A stretch of 64,000 bases of DNA, from assembly GCF_000718555.1 (NCBI RefSeq), contig NZ_JOAN01000026.1, forward strand, positions 19,210 to 83,209. Direction: 5' to 3'. Made by a program: the position numbers and the translations under genes. The stretch is from Micromonospora chokoriensis. Lineage in GTDB: Bacteria > Actinomycetota > Actinomycetes > Mycobacteriales > Micromonosporaceae. Shown here one piece after another: positions 1-8,826 of this stretch. The notes under the pieces are model-generated. The model was not told the origin of the DNA and ran no database searches. It saw only the letters and a program-made list of their open reading frames with translations. Each line of letters opens with the position of its first letter. Position 1 is the first letter of the stretch.

Positions 1-2
1 TG

Positions 3-69
3 CCTGTTGATCATGAGGTTGACGAGCCAGTGGATCACTAGATGGCCCGCCAACTTCATGATCAACAGG
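3..69. repeat. Dispersed palindromic element, TTGATCATGA family
   Basis: Arms at 3-21 and 51-69 are inverted copies (18 of 19 positions match), separated by 29 bases. The arm core TTGATCATGAAGTT recurs as a perfect 20-bp inverted repeat near 21.9 kb. The position just upstream of purD and the long loop argue against a simple terminator. It is probably one copy of a dispersed palindromic repeat family. Confidence 0.6.
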
Positions 70-99
70 GGGATACGGGGGGGACAGTAGGATCTGGGT

Positions 100-1350
100 G
101 TGCGGGTTCTTTTGGTGGGTGGTGGCGGGCGGGAGCATGCGCTTGCGCTTGGGCTGGCGGGCGACTCGGGGGTTTCGGCGCTTGTCGCCGCGCCGGGCAA
201 CCCGGGGATCGCCTCGGTGGCTGAGTTGCGGGCCGTTAGCGCGTCCGATCCGGCCTCGGTGGCGGCGTTGGCTGTGGAGACTGCGGCTGACCTGGTGGTG
301 ATCGGGCCGGAGGCGCCGCTGGTCGCCGGGGTCGCCGACGCGGTACGCGCCAAGGGCATCGCCGTCTTCGGTCCATCCGGCGCGGCCGCGCAGCTGGAGG
401 GTTCCAAGGCGTTCGCCAAGGACGTGATGACCGCCGCCGGCGTGCCGACCGCTCGGGCGTACGTCTGCACGGACGAGGAGAGCACCGCTCGGGCGCTGGA
501 CGAGTTCGGCGCACCGTACGTGGTGAAGGACGACGGCCTCGCCGCCGGCAAGGGCGTGGTGGTGACCGACGACCGGTCCGCCGCGTTGGCGCACGCCGCT
601 GAATGTGGACGGGTCGTGGTCGAGGAGTTCCTCGACGGCCCGGAGGTCAGCCTCTTCGTGGTGACCGACGGCGAGGCGGCGCTGCCGCTGTTGCCGGCAC
701 AGGACTTCAAGCGGCTCGGCGACGGCGACACCGGGCCGAACACCGGCGGCATGGGGGCGTACGCGCCGCTGGACTGGGCGCCATCCGGCCTGGTCGACGA
801 CGTCATGCGTGATGTTGTCCACCCGACGCTCGCGGAGATGCGTCGCCGGGGCACTCCGTTCGCCGGTCTGCTCTACGTGGGGCTCGCGATCACCGCTGCC
901 GGCCCTCGGGTGATCGAGTTCAACGCGCGCTTCGGTGACCCGGAGACCCAGGTGGTGCTCGCGTTGCTGGAGACTCCGCTGGGTGGGCTGCTGCACGCGG
1001 CGGCCACCGGCACGTTGGCCGAGCACCCGCCGCTGCGGTGGCGGGACGGCAGCGCCGTGACCGTGGTGCTCGCCGCGCAGGGCTACCCGGTCGCGCCGCG
1101 CACCGACGACGTGATCACCGGCGCGGACCGTCCGGGCATCATCCACGCGGGCACCGCCCGCCGGGCCAGCGACGGCGCGTTGCTCTCCGCCGGCGGCCGG
1201 GTCCTCTGCGGTACGGCCACCGGCTCCGACCTTGCGGCTGCGCGGGATGCCGCGTACGCGCTGGTGGGCGGGGTGGAGTTGGCCGGTTCGCAGCACCGCA
1301 CCGACATCGCCGCCGCCGCGATCGACGGCCGGATCACGATCCCGGGCTGA
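100..1350 (+). CDS. purD: Phosphoribosylamine-glycine ligase
   Basis: GAR synthetase, the second step of de novo purine synthesis: it joins glycine to phosphoribosylamine using ATP, in the cytoplasm. The 416-residue protein has the family's full length. It opens with the nucleotide-binding strand [16 protein letters not shown], carries the ATP-grasp body with [12 protein letters not shown], the glycine-rich [12 protein letters not shown] segment, and the family signature [11 protein letters not shown] near residue 285. The GTG start at 100 gives exactly this N-terminus. The gene stands apart from the other pur genes of the window (purB, purSQL, purF and purM at 20-33 kb). Identification is secure. 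Confidence 0.97.
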   Translation: MRVLLVGGGGREHALALGLAGDSGVSALVAAPGNPGIASVAELRAVSASDPASVAALAVETAADLVVIGPEAPLVAGVADAVRAKGIAVFGPSGAAAQLEGSKAFAKDVMTAAGVPTARAYVCTDEESTARALDEFGAPYVVKDDGLAAGKGVVVTDDRSAALAHAAECGRVVVEEFLDGPEVSLFVVTDGEAALPLLPAQDFKRLGDGDTGPNTGGMGAYAPLDWAPSGLVDDVMRDVVHPTLAEMRRRGTPFAGLLYVGLAITAAGPRVIEFNARFGDPETQVVLALLETPLGGLLHAAATGTLAEHPPLRWRDGSAVTVVLAAQGYPVAPRTDDVITGADRPGIIHAGTARRASDGALLSAGGRVLCGTATGSDLAAARDAAYALVGGVELAGSQHRTDIAAAAIDGRITIPG

Positions 1351-1385
1351 GCGTTGCCGGGCCGAGCGTTGCCCGGCTGAACGCT
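1350..1385. terminator. Bidirectional hairpin between convergent genes
   Basis: Nested inverted repeat: outer arms AGCGTT/AACGCT and inner arms GCCGGG/CCCGGC between the stop codons of purD and the convergent acyl-CoA ligase. No clear T tract, so termination strength is uncertain. Confidence 0.4.
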
Positions 1386-1392
1386 GGGCCGG

Positions 1393-3009
1393 TCAGCCGT
1401 AGTAGCGGCGCAGTTCGCGGGTTAGCACCTTGCCGGTGGCGTTGCGGGGCAGGTACTTCACGAAGATCACGTCTCGGGGGACGCTGAATCGGGCCAGGTA
1501 GTGCCGGACGAATTCGCGTACTGCCTCGGGGTCGAGTGTCTCGTCGGGGTGCAGGGCGAGGAACGCGGACAGGCGTTGACCCCACTCGGCGTCGGGCACG
1601 CCGATCACTGCTGCTTCGCGGACCTGTGGCAGCTGCGCGAGTAGATCCTCTACCTCGGAGGGGAAGACGTTCTCGCCGCCAGAGACGATCATGTCGTCGG
1701 CCCGGCCGTCGACGAAGAGCAGCCCGTCGGCGTTGAGCCGGCCGAGGTCACCGGTGTCGAGCAGGCCGTCGCGAGTTTCCCGGCTGGCGCCGGAGGTGTA
1801 GCCCTCGAAGAGCATCTCGTTGCCGACGAAGATCCGCCCGACCCGCCCTTCCGAGACCGGCTGGCCGTCGTCGTCGAGCATCTCCAGGCGGGTGCCGTGC
1901 GGCGGACGACCAGCGGTGGTGGGTGCCTGACGCAGGTCCTGCGGGCTGGCGATGGAGGCCCAGGAGACCTCGGTGGACCCGTAGAGGTTGTAGAGGACGT
2001 CCCCGTAGGCGTCCATGAATGCCGGCGCCAGCCCGCCGGGCAGGGCCGAACCACTCACCGCGACGACCTTGAGCGGGGGACGCGGGTCTGGTGGGGGCAC
2101 CTCCAGTAGCCGCTGCACCATTACCGGTACGGCGAAGAGCGCGTCGCAGCGGTGCGCCGTCAGGGCGGCGAGCGTGGCGGCCGGGTCGAAGCGGCGCTGC
2201 AGCACGATGGTGGCCCGCAGTGCCAGGCAGACCTGGAGGGCGGCGAATCCCCAGGTGTGGAAGATCGGCGCGGCGATCATCACCCGGTCCCGGGCGTGCA
2301 GGGGGATGCGGTCGATGATGGACACCAACGGGCCGAAGCCGCTGGGCGTCGGCCGGCGGGCACCCTTGGGCGTACCGGTGGTGCCGGAGGTGAGCACGAT
2401 GATCCGGCCGTCGCGCTCCGGCGGGTGCAGGTCGCCTGGCAGCGCCCCGGCCACCAACTCTTCGCGAGAGCGCTCGTCGAGCCGGGTCAGCTCGGCAGGA
2501 AGGCTGAGGACCCGGTCGGCGAACTCGTCGTCGTGTACGAGTAGCCGTAGCCGCTGCTCATCGGCGACGGTGCCCAGTTGGGCGGCGGAGAGCCCGGTGT
2601 TGACCAGGACCGCGTCGACGCCGAGCAGGGTGGCGGCGACGATCGTCTCGACCAGCCCGTGGTGGTTGCGGCAGAGCACGCCGATCCGGTCGCCGGCCTG
2701 GACGCCGAGCTTGGCACGCATCGATCGGGCCATCCGTTCGGCCCGGTCGAGCAGCTCGCCGTAGGTCAGCTCGACGCCGTTCTCATCGATGACGGCTGGG
2801 CGGCCGGGATCCCGGGCGGCTGCTTGGCGTAGCTCGCCTGCCAAGCTCCATCCCCACGTCCGCAACGCGTTGAGCTGCGAGGCGACCCGGACCGGGCTGC
2901 CGGGGGTGAGTAGCCCGCGACGGGTCAGCGTGGTGACGATGAACGGCAGGTCCATGCCGCAGACCTCCTCGGGGTGGTGCGCGGACGGGGCGACCGGCTC
3001 CCCGTCCAT
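1393..3009 (-). CDS. AMP-dependent acyl-CoA synthetase (FadD-like)
   Basis: Activates a carboxylic acid, probably a fatty acid, to its CoA thioester through an acyl-adenylate. The 538-residue protein has the ANL-superfamily order: ATP-binding P-loop TSGTTGTPKG near residue 207, YGSTEVSW, the LDTGDLGRL hinge segment, and the C-terminal RNATGKVLTREL containing the catalytic lysine. No signal peptide. The ATG at 3009 was taken; a second in-frame Met about 18 codons in (GMDLPF) could also serve. It lies 144 bases after the acyl-CoA dehydrogenase on the same strand with a hairpin in between, so it may be separately transcribed. Substrate chain length cannot be read from the sequence. Confidence 0.88.
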   Translation of the reverse strand: MDGEPVAPSAHHPEEVCGMDLPFIVTTLTRRGLLTPGSPVRVASQLNALRTWGWSLAGELRQAAARDPGRPAVIDENGVELTYGELLDRAERMARSMRAKLGVQAGDRIGVLCRNHHGLVETIVAATLLGVDAVLVNTGLSAAQLGTVADEQRLRLLVHDDEFADRVLSLPAELTRLDERSREELVAGALPGDLHPPERDGRIIVLTSGTTGTPKGARRPTPSGFGPLVSIIDRIPLHARDRVMIAAPIFHTWGFAALQVCLALRATIVLQRRFDPAATLAALTAHRCDALFAVPVMVQRLLEVPPPDPRPPLKVVAVSGSALPGGLAPAFMDAYGDVLYNLYGSTEVSWASIASPQDLRQAPTTAGRPPHGTRLEMLDDDGQPVSEGRVGRIFVGNEMLFEGYTSGASRETRDGLLDTGDLGRLNADGLLFVDGRADDMIVSGGENVFPSEVEDLLAQLPQVREAAVIGVPDAEWGQRLSAFLALHPDETLDPEAVREFVRHYLARFSVPRDVIFVKYLPRNATGKVLTRELRRYYG

Positions 3010-3112
3010 CAGGGCGTCTTCCCTTGATCATGCACTGGGTGCGGCTGGTGGCCCAGTCGGCGTCGGCGCGGGGTGACAAAGACGGCACGGATCGTGGAAT
3101 TCGGCGGACCCG

Positions 3113-3143
3113 TGGCCCGGCTCCGCCGAGGCGGGCCGGGCCA
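3113..3143 (-). terminator. Hairpin after the SCP2-acyl-CoA dehydrogenase operon
   Basis: Strong GC stem (left arm TGGCCCGGCTCCGCC, right arm its complement with a one-base gap, 3-base loop) ten bases past the acyl-CoA dehydrogenase stop. No T tract, as is common in high-GC genomes. Confidence 0.55.
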
Positions 3144-3153
3144 GACCGAAGAG

Positions 3154-4368
3154 TCAGCGGATCTGCATCCCGGAGATCGCCCGGGAGATGACCAGCCGCT
3201 GGATCTCGGAGGTGCCCTCGAAGATGGTGTAGATCTTGGCGTCCCGGTACCAGCGCTCGACCGGGTGGTCACGTAGGAAGCCGGCCCCGCCGAGCAGTTG
3301 CACCGCCTTCTCGGTGACCGACACCGCCACCTCGCCGGCCTTGAGCTTGGACATCGACCCCTCGCCTGCGGTGAACGGTCGGTTGTTGCGGCCCATCCAG
3401 GAGGCTCGCCAGACGAGTAACCGAGCGGCGTCGATCTCCATCCGCATGTCGGCAAGCGCGAACGCGACAGCCTGGTTCTCGATGATCGGCCGTCCGAACT
3501 GGACTCGGTCCTTCGCGTAGTCAAGGGCGTACTCGTAGGCGGCCCGGGCCACACCGAGCGCCTGGGCGCCGACCGTGGGCCGGGACAGCTCGAAGGTGCG
3601 CATCGCGGCCTGCCCGGTGGCCCGCTGGCCGGAGCGGGCCCGGTCGAGGCGTGCCAGCAGAGCGTCCCGGCCGCCGAGTAGGCAGCGGCCGGGTACGCGT
3701 ACCCCGTCGAGGAAGACGTCGGCGGTGTGGGACGCGCGGAGGCCAAGTTTGCGCAGCTTGCGGGTGGCGGCCAGGCCGGGGGTGCCCGGGGGTACGACGA
3801 ACGCCGCCTGGCCTCGGGAGCCGAGCGCGGGGTCGACGGAGGCGGTGACCACGTGCACTCCGGCGATCCCGCCGTTGGTGGCGTACGCCTTCTGGCCGGT
3901 GAGCACCCATTCGTCGGTGGCCTCGTCGTAGACGGCCCGGGTGCGCATCGCGCTGACGTCGGAGCCGGCCTCCGGCTCGCTGCTGCAGAAGGCGGCGACG
4001 GCCGGCGAATCGGCGTCGCCGAAGCACTGCGGCACCCACTCGACCAGCTGGTCGGGGGTGCCAGCGCCGTAGATGGCGGCGACGGCGAGCGAGGTGCCGA
4101 AGATGCTCAGGCCGATGCCGGCGTCACCCCAGAAGAGTTCTTCGCTGGCGATCGGCAGGGAGAGCCCGGTGGGGTCGGCCCAGCAGGTGGCGAGGAACTC
4201 GAAGCCGTAGAGGCCGACCTTGGCTGCTTCCTGGATCACCGGCCACGGGGTGTCTTCGCGCTCGTCCCACTCGGCCGCGGCTGGGCGCACGACCTCGGCG
4301 GCGAAGCCGTGCACCCAGTCGCGTAGGTCCCGCTGTTCCTCGTTCAGGTCGAGCGAGAACTCAGCCAT
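3154..4368 (-). CDS. Acyl-CoA dehydrogenase
   Basis: FAD-dependent alpha,beta-dehydrogenation of acyl-CoA thioesters, the first step of beta-oxidation. The 404-residue protein shows the normal three-part fold: helical N-terminal domain, the middle beta domain (AAFCSSEPEAGSDVSAM, then LTGQKAYATNGG), and the C-terminal helical domain with RVQFGRPIIENQ. The family's active-site segment IFEGTSEIQR lies near the C terminus and supplies the catalytic Glu. The start codon lies one base past the stop of the upstream SCP2 gene, so the two are translationally coupled. Full family length; the exact substrate is unknown. Confidence 0.92.
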   Translation of the reverse strand: MAEFSLDLNEEQRDLRDWVHGFAAEVVRPAAAEWDEREDTPWPVIQEAAKVGLYGFEFLATCWADPTGLSLPIASEELFWGDAGIGLSIFGTSLAVAAIYGAGTPDQLVEWVPQCFGDADSPAVAAFCSSEPEAGSDVSAMRTRAVYDEATDEWVLTGQKAYATNGGIAGVHVVTASVDPALGSRGQAAFVVPPGTPGLAATRKLRKLGLRASHTADVFLDGVRVPGRCLLGGRDALLARLDRARSGQRATGQAAMRTFELSRPTVGAQALGVARAAYEYALDYAKDRVQFGRPIIENQAVAFALADMRMEIDAARLLVWRASWMGRNNRPFTAGEGSMSKLKAGEVAVSVTEKAVQLLGGAGFLRDHPVERWYRDAKIYTIFEGTSEIQRLVISRAISGMQIR

Positions 4369-4369
4369 G

Positions 4370-4822
4370 TCAGGCCTTGGGGATGTCGAACAGGTTGGCG
4401 ATGTTGGCGGCGAGGCCGAGGTCGCCCTTCGCCTTCAGCTTGCCGGTCATGAACATCATCACCGGGTTGGCGCCACCGGAGACGATCTTCAGGAACTCGA
4501 CCGGGCCCATGGTCAGGCTCAGCTTCGGGTCGTGCTGCGAGGGCTCGTTCACCACGCACGCGCCGTCGGCGATGACCACCTCGTAGGTGTCGCTGCCGCC
4601 GTCGGGGCGACCGGTGATGACCCAGTGGATGACCGCGTTGGTGGCGCCGGCCCGGTCTGCGCGGAACAGCGACGGCATCCGGCCGAACACCTCGCCCAGG
4701 ACCTTGTCGCGCGCGTCACCGGACATCACCTGGGCGATCTTGTCGTCCGGGGTGGACTTGACCAGCTGGGCGAACTCCTTGGGGCCCACGTTGGCGAAGG
4801 TGGCCGGGTCGAAGTCAGTCAT
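4370..4822 (-). CDS. SCP2 sterol-carrier domain protein
   Basis: Small 150-residue protein with the SCP2 lipid-binding fold: it opens near a conserved AxVGPKEFAQLV helix and ends with SLTMGPVEFLKIVSGGANPVMMFMTGKLKAKGDLGLAANIANLFDIPKA-type features (the GxLKxxGD segment is typical of SCP2). These proteins bind fatty acyl chains or sterols in the cytoplasm. It is the first gene of an operon with the acyl-CoA dehydrogenase and is divergent from a TetR regulator, with a palindromic operator in the 67-base gap. Role in delivering or sequestering acyl-CoA is inferred from this context. Confidence 0.85.
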   Translation of the reverse strand: MTDFDPATFANVGPKEFAQLVKSTPDDKIAQVMSGDARDKVLGEVFGRMPSLFRADRAGATNAVIHWVITGRPDGGSDTYEVVIADGACVVNEPSQHDPKLSLTMGPVEFLKIVSGGANPVMMFMTGKLKAKGDLGLAANIANLFDIPKA

Positions 4823-4846
4823 CAGGTGCGCCTTCCGGAAGATTGG

Positions 4847-4876
4847 CTACTCGCGCGTAACCCTACGCACGAGTAG
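4847..4876. promoter_or_regulatory. Palindromic operator between SCP2 operon and TetR gene
   Basis: Arms CTACTCGCGCGTA (4847-4859) and TACGCACGAGTAG (4864-4876) are inverted copies with 12 of 13 matches around a 4-base centre. It sits in the short divergent gap between the SCP2 gene (start 4822) and the TetR gene (start 4890), where a TetR repressor would control both promoters. The half-site CGAGTAG recurs in the palindrome at 15110-15125. Confidence 0.65.
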
Positions 4877-4889
4877 GTATGCTCGCAAG

Positions 4890-5528
4890 GTGTCAAGTGT
4901 CCCCGCCTTCAAGCGCCTGCCGCGCGCCGTTCGCGAGCAGCAGATGCTCGACGCGGCCGTCAAGGTCTTCTCCCGACGTGGCTTCCACGCCGCCAGCATG
5001 GACGAGATCGCCGAGGACGCCGGCATCTCCAAACCCATGGTGTACGCGTACCTCGGCACCAAGGAGGAGCTCTTCGTCGCCTGCCTGCACCGGGAGGGCA
5101 CCCGGATGATGCAGGCCATCGCCGGGGCGGCGGCCCCCGACCTGCCGGCCGACGAGCGGCTCTGGCGCGGGTTGAAGGCGTTCTTCGGCTTCGTGGGCGC
5201 GCACCGGGATGGCTGGGCGGTGCTCTACCGGCAGGCCCGGGGCGAGCAGCCGTTCGCCGGCGAGTTGGCCACCATGCGGGCCCGGCTGGTCGAGGTGGTC
5301 GCCGGGATGCTCGACCACGCGCTGCGCGCCGAGGGTCGCGAGATCGCCGCCGTCGACCTGGAGGTCGTCGCGTACGCCCTGGTCGGCGCGACCGAGTCGC
5401 TGGCGGACTGGCTCGCGGACCACCCGGAGGCCGAGCCGGAGAAGACGGCCACCCGGATGATGAACGTGGCCTGGCTCGGTGCCGCCCAGCTCCTGCACGG
5501 CGTCACCTGGCGCCCCCCGGCCGACTGA
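4890..5528 (+). CDS. TetR-family regulator, probable fatty-acid regulon repressor
   Basis: A 212-residue TetR-type dimeric repressor. The N-terminal helix-turn-helix runs through REQQMLDAAVKVFSRRGF and SMDEIAEDAGISKPMVYAYLGTKEEL, followed by an alpha-helical ligand domain. The GTG at 4890 (VSSVPAFKRLP) is preferred: the longer upstream reading crosses the operator and gives non-conserved sequence. It is divergent from the SCP2-acyl-CoA dehydrogenase operon with a near-perfect palindrome between, so autoregulation plus repression of that operon is likely. An acyl-CoA ligand is inferred from context only. Its 3' end overlaps the convergent DedA gene by 26 bases. Confidence 0.88.
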   Translation: MSSVPAFKRLPRAVREQQMLDAAVKVFSRRGFHAASMDEIAEDAGISKPMVYAYLGTKEELFVACLHREGTRMMQAIAGAAAPDLPADERLWRGLKAFFGFVGAHRDGWAVLYRQARGEQPFAGELATMRARLVEVVAGMLDHALRAEGREIAAVDLEVVAYALVGATESLADWLADHPEAEPEKTATRMMNVAWLGAAQLLHGVTWRPPAD

Positions 5529-6207
5529 CGGCCCCGGCGGAGACAGCGTCGGCGCCCGGTTCGCCGGCCCGCGCCGCACGGCGCTGGTGCCCACGCAGCC
5601 AGCGGACCACCTCGACGATCAACGTCACCGTCAGGGCGAGGCCCAGACCCAGCAGGAGACCACGTAGCGGGTCCTGCTCGAAGGCCAACCCGCCGACGTA
5701 GCCGACCAGCGCGGAGTAGAGCCCCCACGAGCCGGCGGCGAGCGCGTCGAAGGCCAGGAACCGTCGCCGGGGATAGTGCACCGCGCCCATGGTGAGGGTG
5801 ACCGCGGTCCGACCGCCCGGCACGTAACGGGCCACGGTGAGGATCAGGCCGCCGCGCGTCGCGATCCCCCGGCGGGCCCAGTCGGCGGCGGCCCGACGCC
5901 GACCGTCGGGCGGCAGCCGGTCGAGCAGTCGCGCTCCACCGGCCCGCCCGATGGCGTACGAGATGTGGTCGCCGACCAGTGCCCCGGCGGCGGCTACCAG
6001 GATCACCCCGGGCAGGTACGGCGCGCCGGAGGCCGCGAACACCCCTGCGGTGATCACCGCCGTCTCGCTCGGCACCACGGGAAAGAAGCCGTCGAGCACC
6101 GCGATCGCGAAGATCGCCAGGTACACCCAGGGCGAGGACATCGTGTCGTGCAGCAGGTCGAGTAGATCCATGATCCCGATGCTGGTGTGGACGGCGGCTC
6201 CTGCCAT
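5503..6207 (-). CDS. DedA-family membrane protein (first copy)
   Basis: A 234-residue polytopic inner-membrane protein of the DedA/SNARE-associated (VTT) family, which includes undecaprenyl-phosphate and phospholipid flippases. Family marks are the re-entrant FFPVVPSETAVITAG and GDHISYAIGR, then the second re-entrant ARYVPGGRTAVTLTMGAVHYPRRRF, and C-terminal transmembrane helices followed by a basic Ala/Arg-rich tail. The first residues before MDLLDLLHD may not be translated. A paralogue of similar length lies at 8144-8773, on the other side of a two-component system. Transport substrate cannot be read from sequence. Confidence 0.88.
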   Translation of the reverse strand: MAGAAVHTSIGIMDLLDLLHDTMSSPWVYLAIFAIAVLDGFFPVVPSETAVITAGVFAASGAPYLPGVILVAAAGALVGDHISYAIGRAGGARLLDRLPPDGRRRAAADWARRGIATRGGLILTVARYVPGGRTAVTLTMGAVHYPRRRFLAFDALAAGSWGLYSALVGYVGGLAFEQDPLRGLLLGLGLALTVTLIVEVVRWLRGHQRRAARAGEPGADAVSAGAVSRPGGAR

Positions 6208-6329
6208 CGGCCAGTGGTCAGGCGGGCACCACTACTTAGGTATCGGCCAGCCCGGACGGCGGGTAGGGGTCTTCCCCCAGCTCACCCGGGTCCGGCCGGG
6301 TGGGGCGGACCGATTCGTCCGGGGAGCCC

Positions 6330-6335
6330 TACGCT
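6330..6335 (+). promoter_or_regulatory. Candidate -10 box for a leaderless histidine kinase mRNA
   Basis: TACGCT ends six bases before the GTG at 6342 and no ribosome-binding site sits between them, the pattern of a leaderless actinobacterial transcript. No convincing -35. Confidence 0.35.
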
Positions 6336-6341
6336 CGCTGC

Positions 6342-7493
6342 GTGGCCTCCAGCGCCGCCGCCCTGCGGCGGGTCGTCCAGCGGTACGGCCCGCTGCTGCT
6401 CGCCGTGACGGTCGCGACGGCGGTCTGGGCCAGCGCGAGCGGTGACATCGGGGTCCGCTCACCGCTGCCGGGTGTCGTCCCGCTGGTGCTCGCGGTGCTC
6501 TCCGGTTGGGCTGCCGCCACGTTCCGGACCCGCCGGTGGCCGTTGTTCCTGGCCGCGGCGGTCGGCTGGTTGGTGCTCGCCGCCGGGGCGGCCGGGGTGG
6601 TCGCCTCGTACCAGGCTGGTCTGCGGCTGCGTGGTCGGCGGCTCGCCGGGTTCCTCGCCGGTGCGGCCGGGGTGCTGGCCGGCGGGGTGCTGATCGGGCT
6701 GGCGGTGGGCGGCGTACGCCGGATGACCACCGCAGCCACCGGCAACGTGCTGATGCTCGCCGTCTGTCTGGTCGGACTTCCGCTGGTCTTCGGCCTCTGG
6801 GTGCGGGCACGTCGGGACACGCTCGCGGCTCTGCGGGACCGGGCCGAGCGGCTGGAACGCGAGCAGGAGGCCCGCGCTGACCGGGTCCGTGCCGAGGAAC
6901 GGACCCGGATCGCCCGGGAGATGCACGACGTGGTGGCGCACCGGGTCTCGTTGATGGTGGTGCACGCCGGGGCGCTGGAGGTGACCGCCAAGGACTCGGC
7001 GACCGTCGAGGCCGCCGCGCTGATCCGTACTACCGGGCGGCAGGCGCTCACCGACCTGCGCGAGGTGCTGGGCGTGTTGCGACAGGCCGGTCCGAGTGTG
7101 GTGCCGGAGCGCGGGCTCGGCGCGCTGGACGAGTTGATCGGGGAGTCCCGCGCCGCCGGGCTGCGGGTGGCCCGGCGGGATGAGGGCGTTGCGCCGGCTA
7201 TACCGGCGACCGTGGGGCGCACCGCGTACCGGGTGGTCCGGGAGGCGCTGACCAACGTGCGCAAACACGCCGCCGACGCCGAGACGGTGGTCTGCCTGCG
7301 CTACCTGCCCGACGGGTTGGAGGTGCTGGTGCGTAACGGGCCGTCGGAGGGCGGGGCGGCGCTGCCCGGTGCCGGGCAGGGGCTGCTCGGGTTGCGCGAG
7401 CGGGTGGAGCTGCTCGGCGGCCGACTGGAGGCGTTGCCCGTGGGCGGCGGTTTCCTGGTCCGGGCCCTGATCCCGCTGGCGGGTGCGGCGTGA
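6342..7493 (+). CDS. Two-component sensor histidine kinase, NarL/DesK type
   Basis: A 383-residue membrane sensor kinase. Four to five hydrophobic segments fill the first ~145 residues with almost no extracytoplasmic loop, followed by a coiled stretch (RERLEREQEARADRVRAEERTR-like) and the HisKA_3 box AREMHDVVAHR with phosphoacceptor His195. The C-terminal ATPase domain has the N box (EALTNVRKHA) and the G box (GQGLLGLRERVELLGG). GTG 6342 is preferred over an in-frame GTG at 6300 because a TACGCT -10-like box lies between them. Its stop overlaps the response regulator start by 4 bases (GTGA). The signal sensed is unknown; membrane state is a guess from the lack of a sensor loop and the flanking DedA genes. 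Confidence 0.9.
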   Translation: MASSAAALRRVVQRYGPLLLAVTVATAVWASASGDIGVRSPLPGVVPLVLAVLSGWAAATFRTRRWPLFLAAAVGWLVLAAGAAGVVASYQAGLRLRGRRLAGFLAGAAGVLAGGVLIGLAVGGVRRMTTAATGNVLMLAVCLVGLPLVFGLWVRARRDTLAALRDRAERLEREQEARADRVRAEERTRIAREMHDVVAHRVSLMVVHAGALEVTAKDSATVEAAALIRTTGRQALTDLREVLGVLRQAGPSVVPERGLGALDELIGESRAAGLRVARRDEGVAPAIPATVGRTAYRVVREALTNVRKHAADAETVVCLRYLPDGLEVLVRNGPSEGGAALPGAGQGLLGLRERVELLGGRLEALPVGGGFLVRALIPLAGAA

Positions 7494-8131
7494 TTCGCGT
7501 GGTGGTGGTCGACGACGAGCAACTGGTCCGCGCCGGATTGCGGCTGATCTTGGAGGCGGCGGAGGACATCACTGTCGTCGGTGAGGCAGCGGACGGCGTC
7601 GGCGCGCTGGAACAGACCCACCGGTTACGCCCCGACGTGGTGCTGCTCGACGTGCGGATGCCGGGCGTCGACGGGCTGACCGCCGCGCCGGAGGTGGTCG
7701 CCGCCGGCGCGAAGGTGATCATGTTGACCACCTTCGACCTCGACGATTACGTGCACCGGGCGCTGCGGGTCGGCGCGGTCGGCTTCCTGCTCAAGGACAC
7801 CCCGCCCCGCGACTTGGCCGCCGCCGTTCGTACGGTGGCCGCCGGGAACGCCATGCTCGCCCCGACGGTGACCCGGCGCTTGCTCGATTCCTTCGCCGAG
7901 CGTGGTCCAGCCCGCCGGGACGCTGCTCGTGAGCGGCTCGCCCTGCTCACCGCACGGGAGCTGGAGATCGTCCGGGAGGTGGCGCGCGGGCATGGCAACG
8001 CGGAGATCGCCCGACGGCTGACCATGAGCGAAGCCACCGTGAAGGCACACGTCAGCCGAGCGCTGGCGAAACTCCAGGTGGGTAACCGGGTGCAGCTGGC
8101 CATCCTGGTGCACGACGCCGACCTGCTGTGA
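7490..8131 (+). CDS. NarL/FixJ-family response regulator
   Basis: A 213-residue DNA-binding response regulator paired with the upstream kinase. The receiver domain has acidic residues D8/D9, phosphoacceptor D54 in PDVVLLDVRMPG, and the conserved Lys in FLLKDTPP. The C-terminal LuxR-type helix-turn-helix reads LTARELEIVREVARGHGNAEIARRLTMSEATVKAHVSR. The start GTG overlaps the kinase stop by four bases. Target genes are not evident; it faces a convergent DedA gene 13 bases away. Confidence 0.93.
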   Translation: MIRVVVVDDEQLVRAGLRLILEAAEDITVVGEAADGVGALEQTHRLRPDVVLLDVRMPGVDGLTAAPEVVAAGAKVIMLTTFDLDDYVHRALRVGAVGFLLKDTPPRDLAAAVRTVAAGNAMLAPTVTRRLLDSFAERGPARRDAARERLALLTARELEIVREVARGHGNAEIARRLTMSEATVKAHVSRALAKLQVGNRVQLAILVHDADLL

Positions 8132-8143
8132 CGTGCCTGCCGG

Positions 8144-8773
8144 TCAGTGGCGGGAGGCGGCCCGGCGGTGCGCCCGACGGCGTAGCCACCGGATCCCCTC
8201 CAGCCCGAACGTGACGATCAGCGAGAGCCCCACGCCGACCAGCACGCCCTTCACCGGGTCACGTTCGAAGGCCAGCCCGCCGAAGTAGCCGAGCAGCCCG
8301 CAGTACAGCGCCCAGGTGACCGCTCCGACGCTGTCGTACAGCAGGAACGCCCGGCGGGGATAGCGCACCGCACCCATGGTCAGGGTGACGGCGGTCCGGC
8401 CGCCCGGCACGTACCGGGCGGTGGTCAGGATGATCCCGCCGCGCCGGTCCACCGCGCGCCGGGCCCACTCGGAGCTGGCCCGTCGGCGGCTGCCGTCGGG
8501 CAGTCGGGCCAGCCGGCGGGCGCCCCCGCCCTGCCCGATGGCGTAGGAGATGTGGTCGCCGACCAGCGCGCCGATGGCGGCGCTCACGATCACCAGGACC
8601 AGATTGGGATGCCCGCCGCTCGCCGAGAGCACGCCGGCGGTGATCACCGCTGCCTCGCCCGGCACCGCGGGGAAGAACGCGTCGACCGCGGTGAGCCCGA
8701 AGATCACCAGGTACACCCACGGCGACGTGACCGTCCCACGGAGGAGGTCGAGCAGGGCTTCCACACCCCCCAT
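8144..8773 (-). CDS. DedA-family membrane protein (second copy)
   Basis: A 209-residue paralogue of the protein at 5503-6207, sharing the FFPAVPGEAAVITAG re-entrant loop, GDHISYAIGQG, and ARYVPGGRTAVTLTMGAVRYPRR blocks. Probable membrane lipid transporter of the DedA/VTT superfamily. Two DedA genes bracketing one two-component system in inverted orientation suggest a local duplication around the regulatory pair, and a shared envelope theme. Stop and the response regulator stop are 12 bases apart, convergent. Confidence 0.88.
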   Translation of the reverse strand: MGGVEALLDLLRGTVTSPWVYLVIFGLTAVDAFFPAVPGEAAVITAGVLSASGGHPNLVLVIVSAAIGALVGDHISYAIGQGGGARRLARLPDGSRRRASSEWARRAVDRRGGIILTTARYVPGGRTAVTLTMGAVRYPRRAFLLYDSVGAVTWALYCGLLGYFGGLAFERDPVKGVLVGVGLSLIVTFGLEGIRWLRRRAHRRAASRH

Positions 8774-8826
8774 GCTCGCCGGGTGCGACCCGCCCGGTGG
8801 CCGAGTCGCTGGATCACCCGTAGTTG

